36,979 nucleotides of DNA from Myxococcales bacterium (GTDB lineage Bacteria; Myxococcota; Myxococcia; Myxococcales; JAKAPL01): assembly GCA_021807105.1 (NCBI GenBank), contig JAKAPL010000033.1:1-36979 (forward strand). The letters run 5' to 3'. Position numbers and translations under genes: made by a program. The notes beneath the pieces were generated by a model, which did no database searches, had not been told where the DNA came from, and saw nothing but the letters and a program-made list of their open reading frames with translations. Shown in pieces: positions 7,584 through 15,577 of this stretch. Each line of letters begins with the position of its first letter. The stretch's first letter is position 1.

Positions 7584-8813
7584 CCGATCGTCACGGGCGA
7601 CGCCGCCCCCCTCGGTCTCGACGAGCAGCGAGCTGTAATCGGCGTTGATCTTCACGTAGTCGTAGGAGAGATCGCAGCCCCACGCGGTCGCCCGACCGCC
7701 GCCGCCGGGGAGGACCACCGCGACCCGCACCTCCGGACCGCGCAGCTTCGCGCGCAGCGCCGGCGCGTCGAACGGCCGCGGACCGCCGGGCCCGTAGACC
7801 TCGACGCCCTGGATCTCGACGCGCGCCGCCTCCGGGTGGAGGCTCCAGCCGTGGCTCCCCGCGCGGGCGCCCACCGTGGCGAGCACCCTCCCCCAATTCG
7901 GATCGGCGCCGAAGAAGGCGGCCTTCACGAGGTTGCTGCCGGCGACGGCGCGGGCGAGGTCCCGGGCGGCGGCGAAGTCGGGCGCGCCGGAGACCTCGAC
8001 CTCCAGGAGCCGCGTCGCCCCCTCGCCGTCCTGGGCGATCGCCCGCGCCAGCTCGCGGCAGAGGCTCTCGAGCGCGGCGGCGAAGGCGTCGAACGACGGG
8101 CCCGGCCCCTCGATCGGCGGATTGCCGGCCCGGCCGTTCGCGAGCGCAAAGACCGAATCGTTGGTGCTCATGTCGCCATCGACCGTGAGGCTGTCGAAGC
8201 TCGTCTCCATCGCCGCGGCGAGCGCCGCCTGGAGCGGCTCCGGACGGATGGCGCAGTCGGTCACGACGACCGCGATCATCGTGGCGAGCTGCGGGGCGAT
8301 CATCCCGGAGCCCTTGGCGATCGCCGAGATCGTCACCTCGCGGCCGTCGAGCGCGAAGGTCCGATGGGCGAGCTTCACCATCGTGTCCGTCGTCAGGATC
8401 GCCTCGGCCGCGGGCTCGGGCTCTGGCCGCAGCGCCTCGACGAGGCGCGGCAGCGCCGCGGTGATCTTCCCCAGCGGCAGGCGGACGCCGATGACCCCGG
8501 TCGAGGCGGCGAGCAGGGAGTCCACCGGCGCCCCGAGCGCCCGCCCGAGCGCGTCGAGCGTCTCCCGGACGTCGGCGGCGCCGGCCGGTCCGGTGAGCGC
8601 GTTGGCGTTGCCGCTGTTGACGACGACCGCGCGGATACCGTCCGCGGGGAGCCGCCGCCGTGCGTCCTCGACCGGTGCCGCGCGCGCCTCGTTCACGGTG
8701 AAGCAGCCGGCCGCGGCGCAGGGGCCGTCGCTCACGACGAGGGCGAGGTCCTTGCGCGCGGGCTTGAGCCCCGCGTGCACGCCCGCGAAGCGGAAGCCGG
8801 CGGGGACCTTCAC
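7584..8813 (-). CDS. argJ: glutamate N-acetyltransferase / amino-acid acetyltransferase (ArgJ), N-terminal half of an ArgJ-ArgB frame
   Basis: Moves the acetyl group from N-acetylornithine to glutamate and so recycles it. Many ArgJ proteins also acetylate glutamate from acetyl-CoA, which would explain why no argA is seen. The GTG start at 8813 overlaps the argC stop (GTGA). Features are NSGNANALTGPAG, STGVIGVRLP, KGSGMIAPQLATMIAVV holding the self-cleavage threonine (ATM), GADPNWGRVLATVG, and the family C-terminal AWGCDLSYDYVKINADY. Normal ArgJ ends there. This frame instead runs on through a ~30-residue linker (ETEGGGVARDDRLTKYSPAF) into acetylglutamate kinase. The end given is the last codon before the CTG of the kinase part; there is no stop codon. 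Confidence 0.92.
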
Positions 8814-9856
8814 GGCCAGAAGCTCCGCAGCCCGTACATCCCGGCCGCCTCCGGCAGCCCGAGGACGAGGTTGAGGTTCTGCACGGCCTGCCCAGCCGCG
8901 CCCTTGACCAGGTTGTCGAGCGCGGCGACGACGATCACCCGCCCGTCCTCGCCGGCGGCGGCGCCGAGGTCGCAGCGGTTCGTGCCGGCGACGGCGTTGA
9001 TGCCCACCTCTTCGGGCGAGGCGCGGACCACGACGAAGGGCTCGGCGCCGTACGCGTTGCGCATCGCGTCCGCCACGGCCTCGGGGCCGGCGCCCGGCCG
9101 CAGGCGGCCGTACGCGGTCGCGAGGATCCCCCGGCGGACGGGGAGCAGGTGCGCGGTGAACGTCACGTGGACCGACCGCAGCCCGCACCGGTCGGTCGTC
9201 TGCGCGATCTCGGGCGTGTGCGGGTGGCGCAGGACCTTGTAGGCCCGGAAGTCGCCGTCGACCTCGGCGAAGGCGAGGTCCTCGCGCCCCGTGCGTCCCG
9301 CCCCCGTGACGCCGGACGCGGCGTCGACGACCACGTCGCCCTCGATGAGGTCCCTCTTCGCGAGCGGCGCGAGGGCCAGGGCGGCCGCGGTCGCATAACA
9401 ACCGGGGTTCGCGACGAGGCGCGCCCCGCGGATCTGGGAACGGAACAGCTCGGGGAGCCCGTAGGCCGCCTGCGCGAGCAGGTCGGGCCGCGGGTGGACG
9501 AAGCCATAGTACGCGGGGTAGTGCAGCGGCTCCGCGAGGCGAAACGCGCCCGAGAAGTCGACGACCCGGACGCCCCGTTCGAGCAGCCGCGGGACGAGGA
9601 CGACCGACGCCGTCGCGGGCGTCGCGAGCAGCACGGCCTCGCACTCCGCCGCGAGCTCCTCGCTCCGGGCGAGCGGCGCGTACCGGAGCGCCGCCGCGGC
9701 GCCGGAGATCCCGAGCTTCGCGCCCGCCGTCTCTCCCTCCCAGCGGTCGCTCGTGAGGAAGCGGAGCACGACGCCCCGGTGGGCGGCGAGCAGCCGCGTG
9801 GCCTCCATCCCGGCGTAACCGGAAGCCCCCACGATCCCGACCGCGTGCCCCTGCAT
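8810..9856 (-). CDS. argC: N-acetyl-gamma-glutamyl-phosphate reductase
   Basis: NADPH-dependent reduction of acetylglutamyl phosphate to the semialdehyde, third step of arginine synthesis. The 348-aa protein has the cofactor loop GASGYAG at 10-16, the catalytic cysteine Cys153 in NPGCYAT, the LRHPHTPE segment with the catalytic-site histidine, and the DNLVKGAAGQAVQNLNL motif near the C-terminus. It is the first gene of the arg operon. The ATG at 9856 follows a GTCCTCT leader with no strong ribosome site, and a candidate ArgR operator lies 7-20 bp upstream. Its stop overlaps the argJ start. Confidence 0.96.
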   Translation of the reverse strand: MQGHAVGIVGASGYAGMEATRLLAAHRGVVLRFLTSDRWEGETAGAKLGISGAAAALRYAPLARSEELAAECEAVLLATPATASVVLVPRLLERGVRVVDFSGAFRLAEPLHYPAYYGFVHPRPDLLAQAAYGLPELFRSQIRGARLVANPGCYATAAALALAPLAKRDLIEGDVVVDAASGVTGAGRTGREDLAFAEVDGDFRAYKVLRHPHTPEIAQTTDRCGLRSVHVTFTAHLLPVRRGILATAYGRLRPGAGPEAVADAMRNAYGAEPFVVVRASPEEVGINAVAGTNRCDLGAAAGEDGRVIVVAALDNLVKGAAGQAVQNLNLVLGLPEAAGMYGLRSFWP

Positions 9857-9862
9857 AGAGGA

Positions 9863-9876
9863 CGCATGGTTATGCG
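9863..9876. promoter_or_regulatory. candidate ARG box (ArgR operator)
   Basis: Perfect inverted repeat CGCAT-ggtt-ATGCG, 7 bp upstream of the argC start. A further half-site, CTATGCA, overlaps the start codon. ARG boxes are short AT-centred palindromes of the type TGCAT-N-ATGCA, and this is the most ARG-box-like site seen ahead of an operon that encodes ArgR. Possible -35 hexamers on the minus strand are TTGATC at 9895-9890 and TTGACC at 9887-9882, but no convincing -10 follows, so the promoter is unresolved. Confidence 0.45.
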
Positions 9877-9907
9877 ATCGCGGTCAAGAGATCAAGCGAA
9901 ATCGTGA

Positions 9908-9926
9908 CGGCGCGAGCCCCGCGCCG
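9908..9926 (-). terminator. hairpin between the lipoprotein gene and argC
   Basis: Perfect 7-bp stem CGGCGCG / CGCGCCG with a 5-nt loop, between the end of the lipoprotein gene (9974) and argC on the same strand. Only a weak T-stretch follows (TCACGATTTCG), so intrinsic termination is possible but not certain. Confidence 0.35.
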
Positions 9927-9973
9927 GGACGGCTCATCGCTGAATCGCGTGGCCGGCGTTCGGGTGCCGCGCG

Positions 9974-10291
9974 TCAGCCGGCGAGACCGCAGACCGAGTT
10001 GCCGGCGCCGCAGCCGGAGAAGCACTTCCAGGTGCCCTCGATGCCGGCGGGCGCCTTCAGCGAGGCGCAGTCCGCGTCGGTCGCGCAGCTCTTGGTGCAG
10101 ATGGTGTCGCCCGGGTGCTCGGAGCAACCCGCGTCCGCACCGTTGAGCGTGGTGTACTGCACGCTCTCGACGGGCAGGCAGGCGAGACCGGCCGCGCAGT
10201 CCGAGCCGGCCTCGCACACGGTGGCGGCCTGCAACCCGCCGCCACACGCGGCAAGTGCGAGGGCGGCCACGATTCCCCGGAAGCGGCGCAT
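9974..10291 (-). CDS. small Cys-rich lipoprotein
   Basis: The 105-aa product starts MRRFRGIVAALALAACGGG: a short basic n-region, a hydrophobic core and a lipobox (LAAC, lipidated Cys16). The mature part has about ten cysteines in patterns such as SDCAAGLAC and CATDADC, probably disulfide-bonded outside the cytoplasm. The start is set by a strong ribosome site (GGGAGGAAGG) just before ATAATG. Longer frames upstream to 10579 lack this. Cys-rich lipoproteins of this kind are common in myxobacteria, mostly without a known function. It is followed by the hairpin at 9908 and is probably a single-gene unit, divergent from the gene at 10522. Confidence 0.8.
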   Translation of the reverse strand: MRRFRGIVAALALAACGGGLQAATVCEAGSDCAAGLACLPVESVQYTTLNGADAGCSEHPGDTICTKSCATDADCASLKAPAGIEGTWKCFSGCGAGNSVCGLAG

Positions 10292-10521
10292 TATCCTTCC
10301 TCCCTTCGACGAGGGAAGCGAACAGAGACCCCTGGCCCGCCGGCCGGCTCGCTCCCTCTCGTTGTCGAAGCGCGTGAAGAGACCGTAGGTGACCAACGGC
10401 TTCCGGTCAAGTCCAGCGCCGCCGCCGCGGACGTGACCGCGCCTCGGACGCTCCCCCGCTGGCTCGGGGCCCCGCCGGACTTCCCTTCCCTGCCGCCCGC
10501 GTCTCGGTGTACTGACGAGCC

Positions 10522-12927
10522 GTGCTCGCCGTTCTTCGCGCCTTCGCCGCCGCCACAGCCGTAGCGGCGTCCGGCCCATCCGCGGCGCCCGCCGTGCCCC
10601 GCGCGGACGGGGGCGAGCCGTCGCGCGCCGCGGGGGCCCTCGAACGGCCGCGCGCGGCCGAGCCGATCCGCCACCTTCCCCATCGCCTCGTCGCCGTCGA
10701 GGCGGGCGCCTGGATCGAGCCGGGGGCCGGCCGCTTCTGCAAGCTCGTCGGCGATGGCGCGTTCCAGCTCACCCCCACGGGCGCGCTGCGCGTCTCGCCC
10801 TCGGCCGCCGGCGCGCGCGCCGAGCTCTTCTATGGGGATTGCTCCTCCCCGAACGCCGAGACGCTCACCGGCGTCGGCCTCTTCCCGAACCTCCGCGCCT
10901 CCGCCGAGATCGACCTGGATCGCGGCCTCGCGGTCCTCTCAGGCGGCGAGCTGGGCCGGCGGCCGATCTGGTGGCGCGTGGAAGGCGGCGGCTACACCTC
11001 CACCTCCTGCGCCGCCCTCTCCGAGGAGAACCGCACCGAACGCTGCACGTTCCCCATCCCCACCGCGGCGCTGCGCGAGGCGTTGCCGCGGGGACCGTCG
11101 GGGATCGTGATCCTGCGGCTGCCCGCGGCCATGCCCTCCCCTGCCGAGCTCTCCGTGATCTGGGACCGGCACGGCGTGGTGCAGCCGCTGGAGGCGTTCC
11201 GCGTGCCGGTCCGGCGCTACGTCCTCGACGAGGCGCCCGTCCGAACCTCACCGCTCGAGGCCTGGCGCACCGAGGCGGAGGTCGCGATCGCCTGGCCCGG
11301 CGCGGTCGAGGACGCGAGCTGCGAGACCTCGTGCCGGGTCTCCGGAGACGGGGGGCGGCTCGTCGTGAGCCCGCCCGCGGAGGCCGCCTCGCTCGCCGTC
11401 CGGCTCGCCCTGCGCGACGGCGTCGTGCTCCGGGGACCGCGCGGCTTCGCCTCCGAGGCGATCGCGACCTTCCCGCTCGCCCGCTGCCGGCTGCGCCCGC
11501 TCGCCCCGGCGTTGCTCGGCGGCGTGGACGACCACGGGCTGCCGCTCGTGCTGGGCGAGAACTGCCCCCGCGCGCCGCAGGATCTCTCCGTCGAGACCTC
11601 GCCCCCCTCCGCGAGCGCGGTGATCTCGCGCTCCGCGGACGGCCGCCGGCTGATGCTCTCCCTCGGCCACGTGCCGCGGGGCCTGCCCTCTCTGGAGCTG
11701 CGCCTCTTCGCCGGACCGGAGCGCGCGCTGCTCGGCTCCGTCTCCATCCCGATCACGGAAGGCTACCTCGGGACGCGCGCACGCCTGTACGACCCCCAGA
11801 TCGGCGAACTGTCGGCCGTCCCCACCAACCGGAAGGTGCGCGTCGAGCTCCTCGTCCCCGATCCGAACCTCGCGCCCTCGCTCTCCGTCGAGCCGCTGCA
11901 CGGCTACTATTCGGTCGCCCGGACGCGGCCCGTCGAGATCCAGGGGACGCTGGAGAGCGGCGGGACGATCCCCATCGTCGTCGGCTACCGTCCGCCCCAG
12001 GCCGGCCTGCCGGCCGACGCGCCGCCGCTCGCCGTCTTCCCCGCCGAACCCGGCTACCGGGTCCGCCCGGTGAGCGTGCCGATCTCGCTCGCCCCGGAGG
12101 ACCCGCGGGCGCGCCGCTTCCTCGCCGTCTTCTGCCGTGGGGCGAGCGGGGGCGAAGAGCGCATCGCCCCGGGCCAGACGACCAACTTGCCGTTCGACAA
12201 CCGCCACTCCTGCCGGCTGCGGATCGACCGATCCGTGCTCACGCCCGAGGAGGGGCCGCAGCGGCTGCGGCTCACGGTCGCCGTTACCCACCCGGATGGG
12301 ACCAGCGCGCCGGGCGGCTTCTCCCGGGTCCTGACCATCCGCGCGGTGGCCGGCCCCGAATCGATCTGGATCGAACCCACGTTACCCATCCACCCGTTCG
12401 ATCATGTCCACGTGGGGCTCGCGCACGAACCCGGCAACCCCTACGTCGAGAGCGAGACGATCGGCGGGCTCACCGGCCAGGAGGTCACGCTGATCTTCGG
12501 CGACGCCCGGCTGCGCCTCTACGGTTCGGCGACCATCCCGACCGGCCTCTACCGGCTCACGTCCGGGCCCGACGCGGGCGTGATCGCCTTCAGCGCCGGC
12601 GCGCTCCTGCGGCTCGCGATGCTCGACCGCGAGGGGCGCGAGTTCCCGATCGACCTCGAGAGCGGTCTCTTCGGCACGAACCTCGCGCAGCCCTCCCCCG
12701 CGCCGGGCGTCCCCGGATCGAGCGCGAACCTCTCGATCGTCGCCGGCCTCGGCCTCACCGTCCCCATCCTCAACGCGAACCAGCCCACCCAGGCGTCCGT
12801 CGGCATCCACGCCTGGTTCGAATACGTGCCGACCCTCCAGCCGATCCCCGCCGAGCACTACGCCCAGCAGTTCTCCTTCATCTTCGGCCCCTCGGTCTCG
12901 ATCGGCGACATCGGCACGAACTTCTGA
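10522..12927 (+). CDS. large exported hypothetical protein (801 aa)
   Basis: Family not recognised. The GTG start at 10522 opens a signal-peptide-like stretch (LAVLRAFAAATAVAA) followed by Ala/Pro-rich linker. The body is long, beta-rich and Pro-rich, with scattered cysteine pairs (for example DASCETSC), suggesting repeated Ig-like or jelly-roll domains in the periplasm or on the surface. The last ~70 residues (SANLSIVAGLGLTVPIL, ASVGIHAWFEYV, FSFIFGPSVSIG) alternate like outer-membrane strands, and the chain ends in Phe, a typical barrel-insertion signal. No good ribosome site precedes the GTG, so the exact start is uncertain. It is followed by a hairpin at 12940 and the collagen-like gene. 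It may have a surface-structure role, inferred only from export features. Confidence 0.75.
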   Translation: MLAVLRAFAAATAVAASGPSAAPAVPRADGGEPSRAAGALERPRAAEPIRHLPHRLVAVEAGAWIEPGAGRFCKLVGDGAFQLTPTGALRVSPSAAGARAELFYGDCSSPNAETLTGVGLFPNLRASAEIDLDRGLAVLSGGELGRRPIWWRVEGGGYTSTSCAALSEENRTERCTFPIPTAALREALPRGPSGIVILRLPAAMPSPAELSVIWDRHGVVQPLEAFRVPVRRYVLDEAPVRTSPLEAWRTEAEVAIAWPGAVEDASCETSCRVSGDGGRLVVSPPAEAASLAVRLALRDGVVLRGPRGFASEAIATFPLARCRLRPLAPALLGGVDDHGLPLVLGENCPRAPQDLSVETSPPSASAVISRSADGRRLMLSLGHVPRGLPSLELRLFAGPERALLGSVSIPITEGYLGTRARLYDPQIGELSAVPTNRKVRVELLVPDPNLAPSLSVEPLHGYYSVARTRPVEIQGTLESGGTIPIVVGYRPPQAGLPADAPPLAVFPAEPGYRVRPVSVPISLAPEDPRARRFLAVFCRGASGGEERIAPGQTTNLPFDNRHSCRLRIDRSVLTPEEGPQRLRLTVAVTHPDGTSAPGGFSRVLTIRAVAGPESIWIEPTLPIHPFDHVHVGLAHEPGNPYVESETIGGLTGQEVTLIFGDARLRLYGSATIPTGLYRLTSGPDAGVIAFSAGALLRLAMLDREGREFPIDLESGLFGTNLAQPSPAPGVPGSSANLSIVAGLGLTVPILNANQPTQASVGIHAWFEYVPTLQPIPAEHYAQQFSFIFGPSVSIGDIGTNF

Positions 12928-12939
12928 TCCGACCCCGCG

Positions 12940-13012
12940 AGCGGCCCGACCAGCACGCGCCGCCGGGCCTCGCGGTGGTCACCGGCAGCCGCGGGCTAAA
13001 TGGGCCGCTTTT
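12940..13012 (+). terminator. possible terminator after the 801-aa protein gene
   Basis: AGCGGCCC at 12940-12947 pairs with GGGCCGCT at 13002-13009, which runs into TTTT. The loop is long (54 nt) but contains further GC-rich pairing. The TTGACA at 13016-13021 immediately downstream may be the -35 of the next gene; its -10 is poor. Confidence 0.35.
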
Positions 13013-13086
13013 CACTTGACAGTCCTCGTCCGCCCCACGATCGTCCGTCCGTTCCACGCTCGCCGCCACCCGCCAGGAGAGTCGCC

Positions 13087-14574
13087 ATGAGGAAGCTCCC
13101 CGCCATCTTCGTTCTCTTCGGTCTCTTGGCCTGTTCGGGCCCCATCGGCCCACAGGGTGAACCCGGGGCGACCGGCGCGACCGGAAGCGACGGCGCCGGC
13201 GGCGCGACGGGCTCCAGCGGACCGACCGGCGCGACCGGCAGCACGGGGGAACGAGGCGCCACGGGAGCCACCGGCGCGATCGGCGCGACGGGAGCCACCG
13301 GCCCCGCCGGCGCGACGGGAGCCACCGGCCCCACCGGCGCGACGGGAGCCACCGGCGCGACCGGCGCGACCGGGCCAACCGGTCCCGTCTTCACGTGCAG
13401 CGCCGATCCGGACTGCAACCCCGACGGCGGGATGGCCTACGGCTGCTGCGGCGGGAGCTGTATCTCCCTCTCCACGAACGACGACTGCGGCGCCTGCGGC
13501 GTCGCCTGCGCGCCCCCCTTGGCCCGAGGGAGCTGCGCGACCGGCGCCTGCGCGATCGCCGAGTGCTGGCCGGGCTACGCCGACTGCGACGGTCTCGCGT
13601 CCAACGGCTGCGAGACCAACACCGGCGCCGACCCCGAGAACTGCGGCACCTGCGGCGCGAAGTGCGACACCGGATGCCTGTGCGCGGGCGGCGCCTGCAC
13701 CCAACCGCACGGATCGCAGCTATTCACGACCGCCGGCGGCGCGACCTTCGCCGTCCCCGACTGCGTGACCTCGATCACGGTGAAGCTGTGGGGTGGCGGC
13801 GGCGGCGCGGGCGCGATCGGCGGCGGCGCGGGCGGCGCGGGCGCGTTCGCGCAATCGACGCTCCAGGTCCTCTCGGGCGAGACGCTCTCGGTGATCGTCG
13901 GCGGCGGGGGAGGCGGAGGGGTGGCCGGCGGCCCGTCCTCCGGCTGTCCCGGCGGCAACGGACAGGGCGGCGGCGGCGGCGCGGGCGCGAACGGGATTGG
14001 TGCCGGCGGCCCGGGCGGCAACGCGGGAATGTGCGACTCGGGGGCTGGGGGAGGCGGCGGCGGCAGCTTCCTGCTACGCGCGGGGATCCCCATCGCCGTC
14101 GCGGGCGGCGGAGGTGGCGGCGGCGGGCTCGAGGGGCCGAGCTGCAGCGGCTGCCAGGGCGCCGGAGGAGGCGGCGGTGGCCAGGGCGGGCAGACCGGCG
14201 CCGCCGGAGAGAATTGTACTCCCGCGCGTCCCGGCGGCGCGGCGGGGGCGAGCGGCAGCAGCAACGGCGTCGCCGGGATATCGGACTGCAACGACGGTCC
14301 CGGCTCCGGCGGCGGAGGCGGCGGCCTGGCCGGTGGGGGGCGGGGGCTGGTGGACTGCGACGTGGGCGTCGACTGCGACAACTACCCGGCGGGCGGCGGC
14401 GGCGGCGGGACGAGCCTCGGCGACATCGTCCTTCCCGGGAACCTCACGACACCCGGCAACGCGAGCGACCCCGACCGCGGGAACGCCGCCAACGCGGGCG
14501 CCCCCGAGGCGGCCGCGTGGACCGCGACGCCGGCCGGGGCCGGCTCTCCCGGCCTCGTGAAGATCACCTGGTAG
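13087..14574 (+). CDS. collagen-like, Cys-rich and glycine-rich lipoprotein (495 aa)
   Basis: Surface lipoprotein in three parts. A lipobox LLAC (Cys16) follows [12 protein letters not shown]. Residues 18-101 are 28 collagen-type G-x-y triplets, mostly GAT and GPT, which can form a triple helix. Residues ~102-215 are Cys-rich ([23 protein letters not shown]), similar to myxobacterial MXAN-type Cys repeats. From ~220 to the end is a glycine-rich domain, starting [20 protein letters not shown] then WGGGGGAG, that matches the general look of the glycine-rich beta domain found in bacterial surface proteins. It ends LVKITW. The ATG at 13087 follows AGGAGAG. Role unknown; structural or adhesive function is inferred from architecture. 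Confidence 0.82.
   Translation: MRKLPAIFVLFGLLACSGPIGPQGEPGATGATGSDGAGGATGSSGPTGATGSTGERGATGATGAIGATGATGPAGATGATGPTGATGATGATGATGPTGPVFTCSADPDCNPDGGMAYGCCGGSCISLSTNDDCGACGVACAPPLARGSCATGACAIAECWPGYADCDGLASNGCETNTGADPENCGTCGAKCDTGCLCAGGACTQPHGSQLFTTAGGATFAVPDCVTSITVKLWGGGGGAGAIGGGAGGAGAFAQSTLQVLSGETLSVIVGGGGGGGVAGGPSSGCPGGNGQGGGGGAGANGIGAGGPGGNAGMCDSGAGGGGGGSFLLRAGIPIAVAGGGGGGGGLEGPSCSGCQGAGGGGGGQGGQTGAAGENCTPARPGGAAGASGSSNGVAGISDCNDGPGSGGGGGGLAGGGRGLVDCDVGVDCDNYPAGGGGGGTSLGDIVLPGNLTTPGNASDPDRGNAANAGAPEAAAWTATPAGAGSPGLVKITW
13138..13389 (+). repeat. collagen-type G-x-y coding repeat
   Basis: Twenty-eight uninterrupted Gly-x-Thr/Pro-type codon triplets. At DNA level this is a GGCGCGACGGGAGCCACC-like tandem array, which is prone to length change by slippage. 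Confidence 0.85.
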
Positions 14575-14832
14575 GCCGCTGGGGATGCGGCGAGGCCGAT
14601 GGGCCGCCTCGACGTCTCCATGATGAGAAGGCGCTCCCTCCGGATGAGGCGGCGCCGGCCGATGCTCGGCCCCGCGCCATCCAGCCTGATTCCCGTGCCC
14701 TCCATCCCCCAAGCCGCTCCCCGCCGCGGGCCTGACAGGGCCGAGCGAAACCGGCGGTTCTCTTCCTCCGGGGCGCTGGCCTACAAGAAGAGGCCCGCCG
14801 GGTGAGCACGAAGACGAGCCCCTGGGTGGGCC

Positions 14833-14852
14833 GAGCGGCGAGCTCGCCGCTC
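14833..14852. other. perfect 20-bp palindrome in the 305-bp gap 14575-14879
   Basis: GAGCGGCGAGCTCGCCGCTC reads the same on both strands. It lies between the ends of two convergent genes (14574 plus, 14880 minus), so it could act as a two-way terminator stem, though it has no loop and no T-tract (CCCCCC follows). It could also be a dimer protein site. I see no gene in the rest of this gap; the plus-strand frame at 14599-14805 looks like chance. Confidence 0.4.
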
Positions 14853-14879
14853 CCCCCGTCTCGCGAGCAACGGCGCGGT

Positions 14880-15395
14880 TCAGCTCCCGCCGTCGCGGGA
14901 CGGGGACGCGGCGATGCAGCCCTCGGTGCTCGGCGCCACCTTGAAGATCGAGCGGAGCGTGACCGGCAGCACGGCGGCCCCGCCGTCGGGGAGAACGCCG
15001 GCCGCGCCGGAGCCGGGGTGGAGATCCTCGCCCTCGACCTCGATCGTGTAACACGCATCCTCTTGGAGGCCCGAGGCGGGCGGCGTCAGGACGACGCAGT
15101 TCGGACTGCCGCCATCCTCCGCTTGGTCACCGCGCTCGACCGAGGCATTCACGGTGCCGCCGCTCGCGATGGGCGCGCCCGCGTCGCAGTCCGCGGACTG
15201 CCCGATGAGGAAATTGCCGAGCGAGCCCGGATCGACCGGCTCGTTGAAGCAGACCGTGGCGGGCCAGGTCGGGCAGACGCCCGACGTTCCGTCGGCCGGT
15301 GACCAGTTCACGGCCGCGAAGGGGACGTTCAGCTCCAGCGTGGGCGGCTGGCAGGCCACGGCGAAGACGAGCAACGCGAGTGGGGCGATCTTCAT
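14880..15395 (-). CDS. lipoprotein with SbsA-type Ig-like domain
   Basis: The 171-aa product starts MKIAPLALLVFAVACQPP, a lipoprotein signal with lipobox AVAC (Cys15). The mature part begins VNWSPADGTSGVCPTWPATV and continues CFNEPVDPGSLGNF, matching the SbsA/Big_5 Ig-like pattern (SP-x-G-x-x-x-V ... F-x-x-P-[MV]-D-x-x-S). It has a few cysteines that could pair. It probably sits in the outer membrane or periplasm; no enzyme motif is seen. It is divergent from the barrel gene at 15578. The ATG at 15395 lacks an obvious ribosome site, but the signal peptide fixes the start well. Confidence 0.78.
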   Translation of the reverse strand: MKIAPLALLVFAVACQPPTLELNVPFAAVNWSPADGTSGVCPTWPATVCFNEPVDPGSLGNFLIGQSADCDAGAPIASGGTVNASVERGDQAEDGGSPNCVVLTPPASGLQEDACYTIEVEGEDLHPGSGAAGVLPDGGAAVLPVTLRSIFKVAPSTEGCIAASPSRDGGS

Positions 15396-15493
15396 GGCGC
15401 CGCCATGCTATCGGAGGGAGGCCGCACAGACAAGTCCGGGACCAATCGGGAACCGTCCGGGGGCTGGACCGTCGACCCGGCGACCGGCCCCTC

Positions 15494-15522
15494 TTGCTAC
15501 GGTCACGGCTCCTGCGCTACAA
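15494..15522 (+). promoter_or_regulatory. candidate sigma-70-type promoter for the gene at 15578
   Basis: TTGCTA (15494-15499), a 17-bp spacer and CTACAA (15517-15522), placed 55 bp before the ATG. The match is moderate. Confidence 0.3.
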
Positions 15523-15577
15523 ACCGCGGCTCCGGCGGCGAGCGCTGTGGTTGCGCGGCCGCCGGCCGGAGAACGCC

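Noticed and set aside
6234..9644. Giant argC-shadow/ArgJ/ArgB/ArgR open frame
   Set aside because: The ArgJ-ArgB part is real, but the joining to ArgR arises only because the argB frameshift puts antisense-like sequence in frame up to argR.
14599..14805. 68-aa plus-strand frame
   Set aside because: Arg-rich, no ribosome site, no recognisable domain; probably non-coding.
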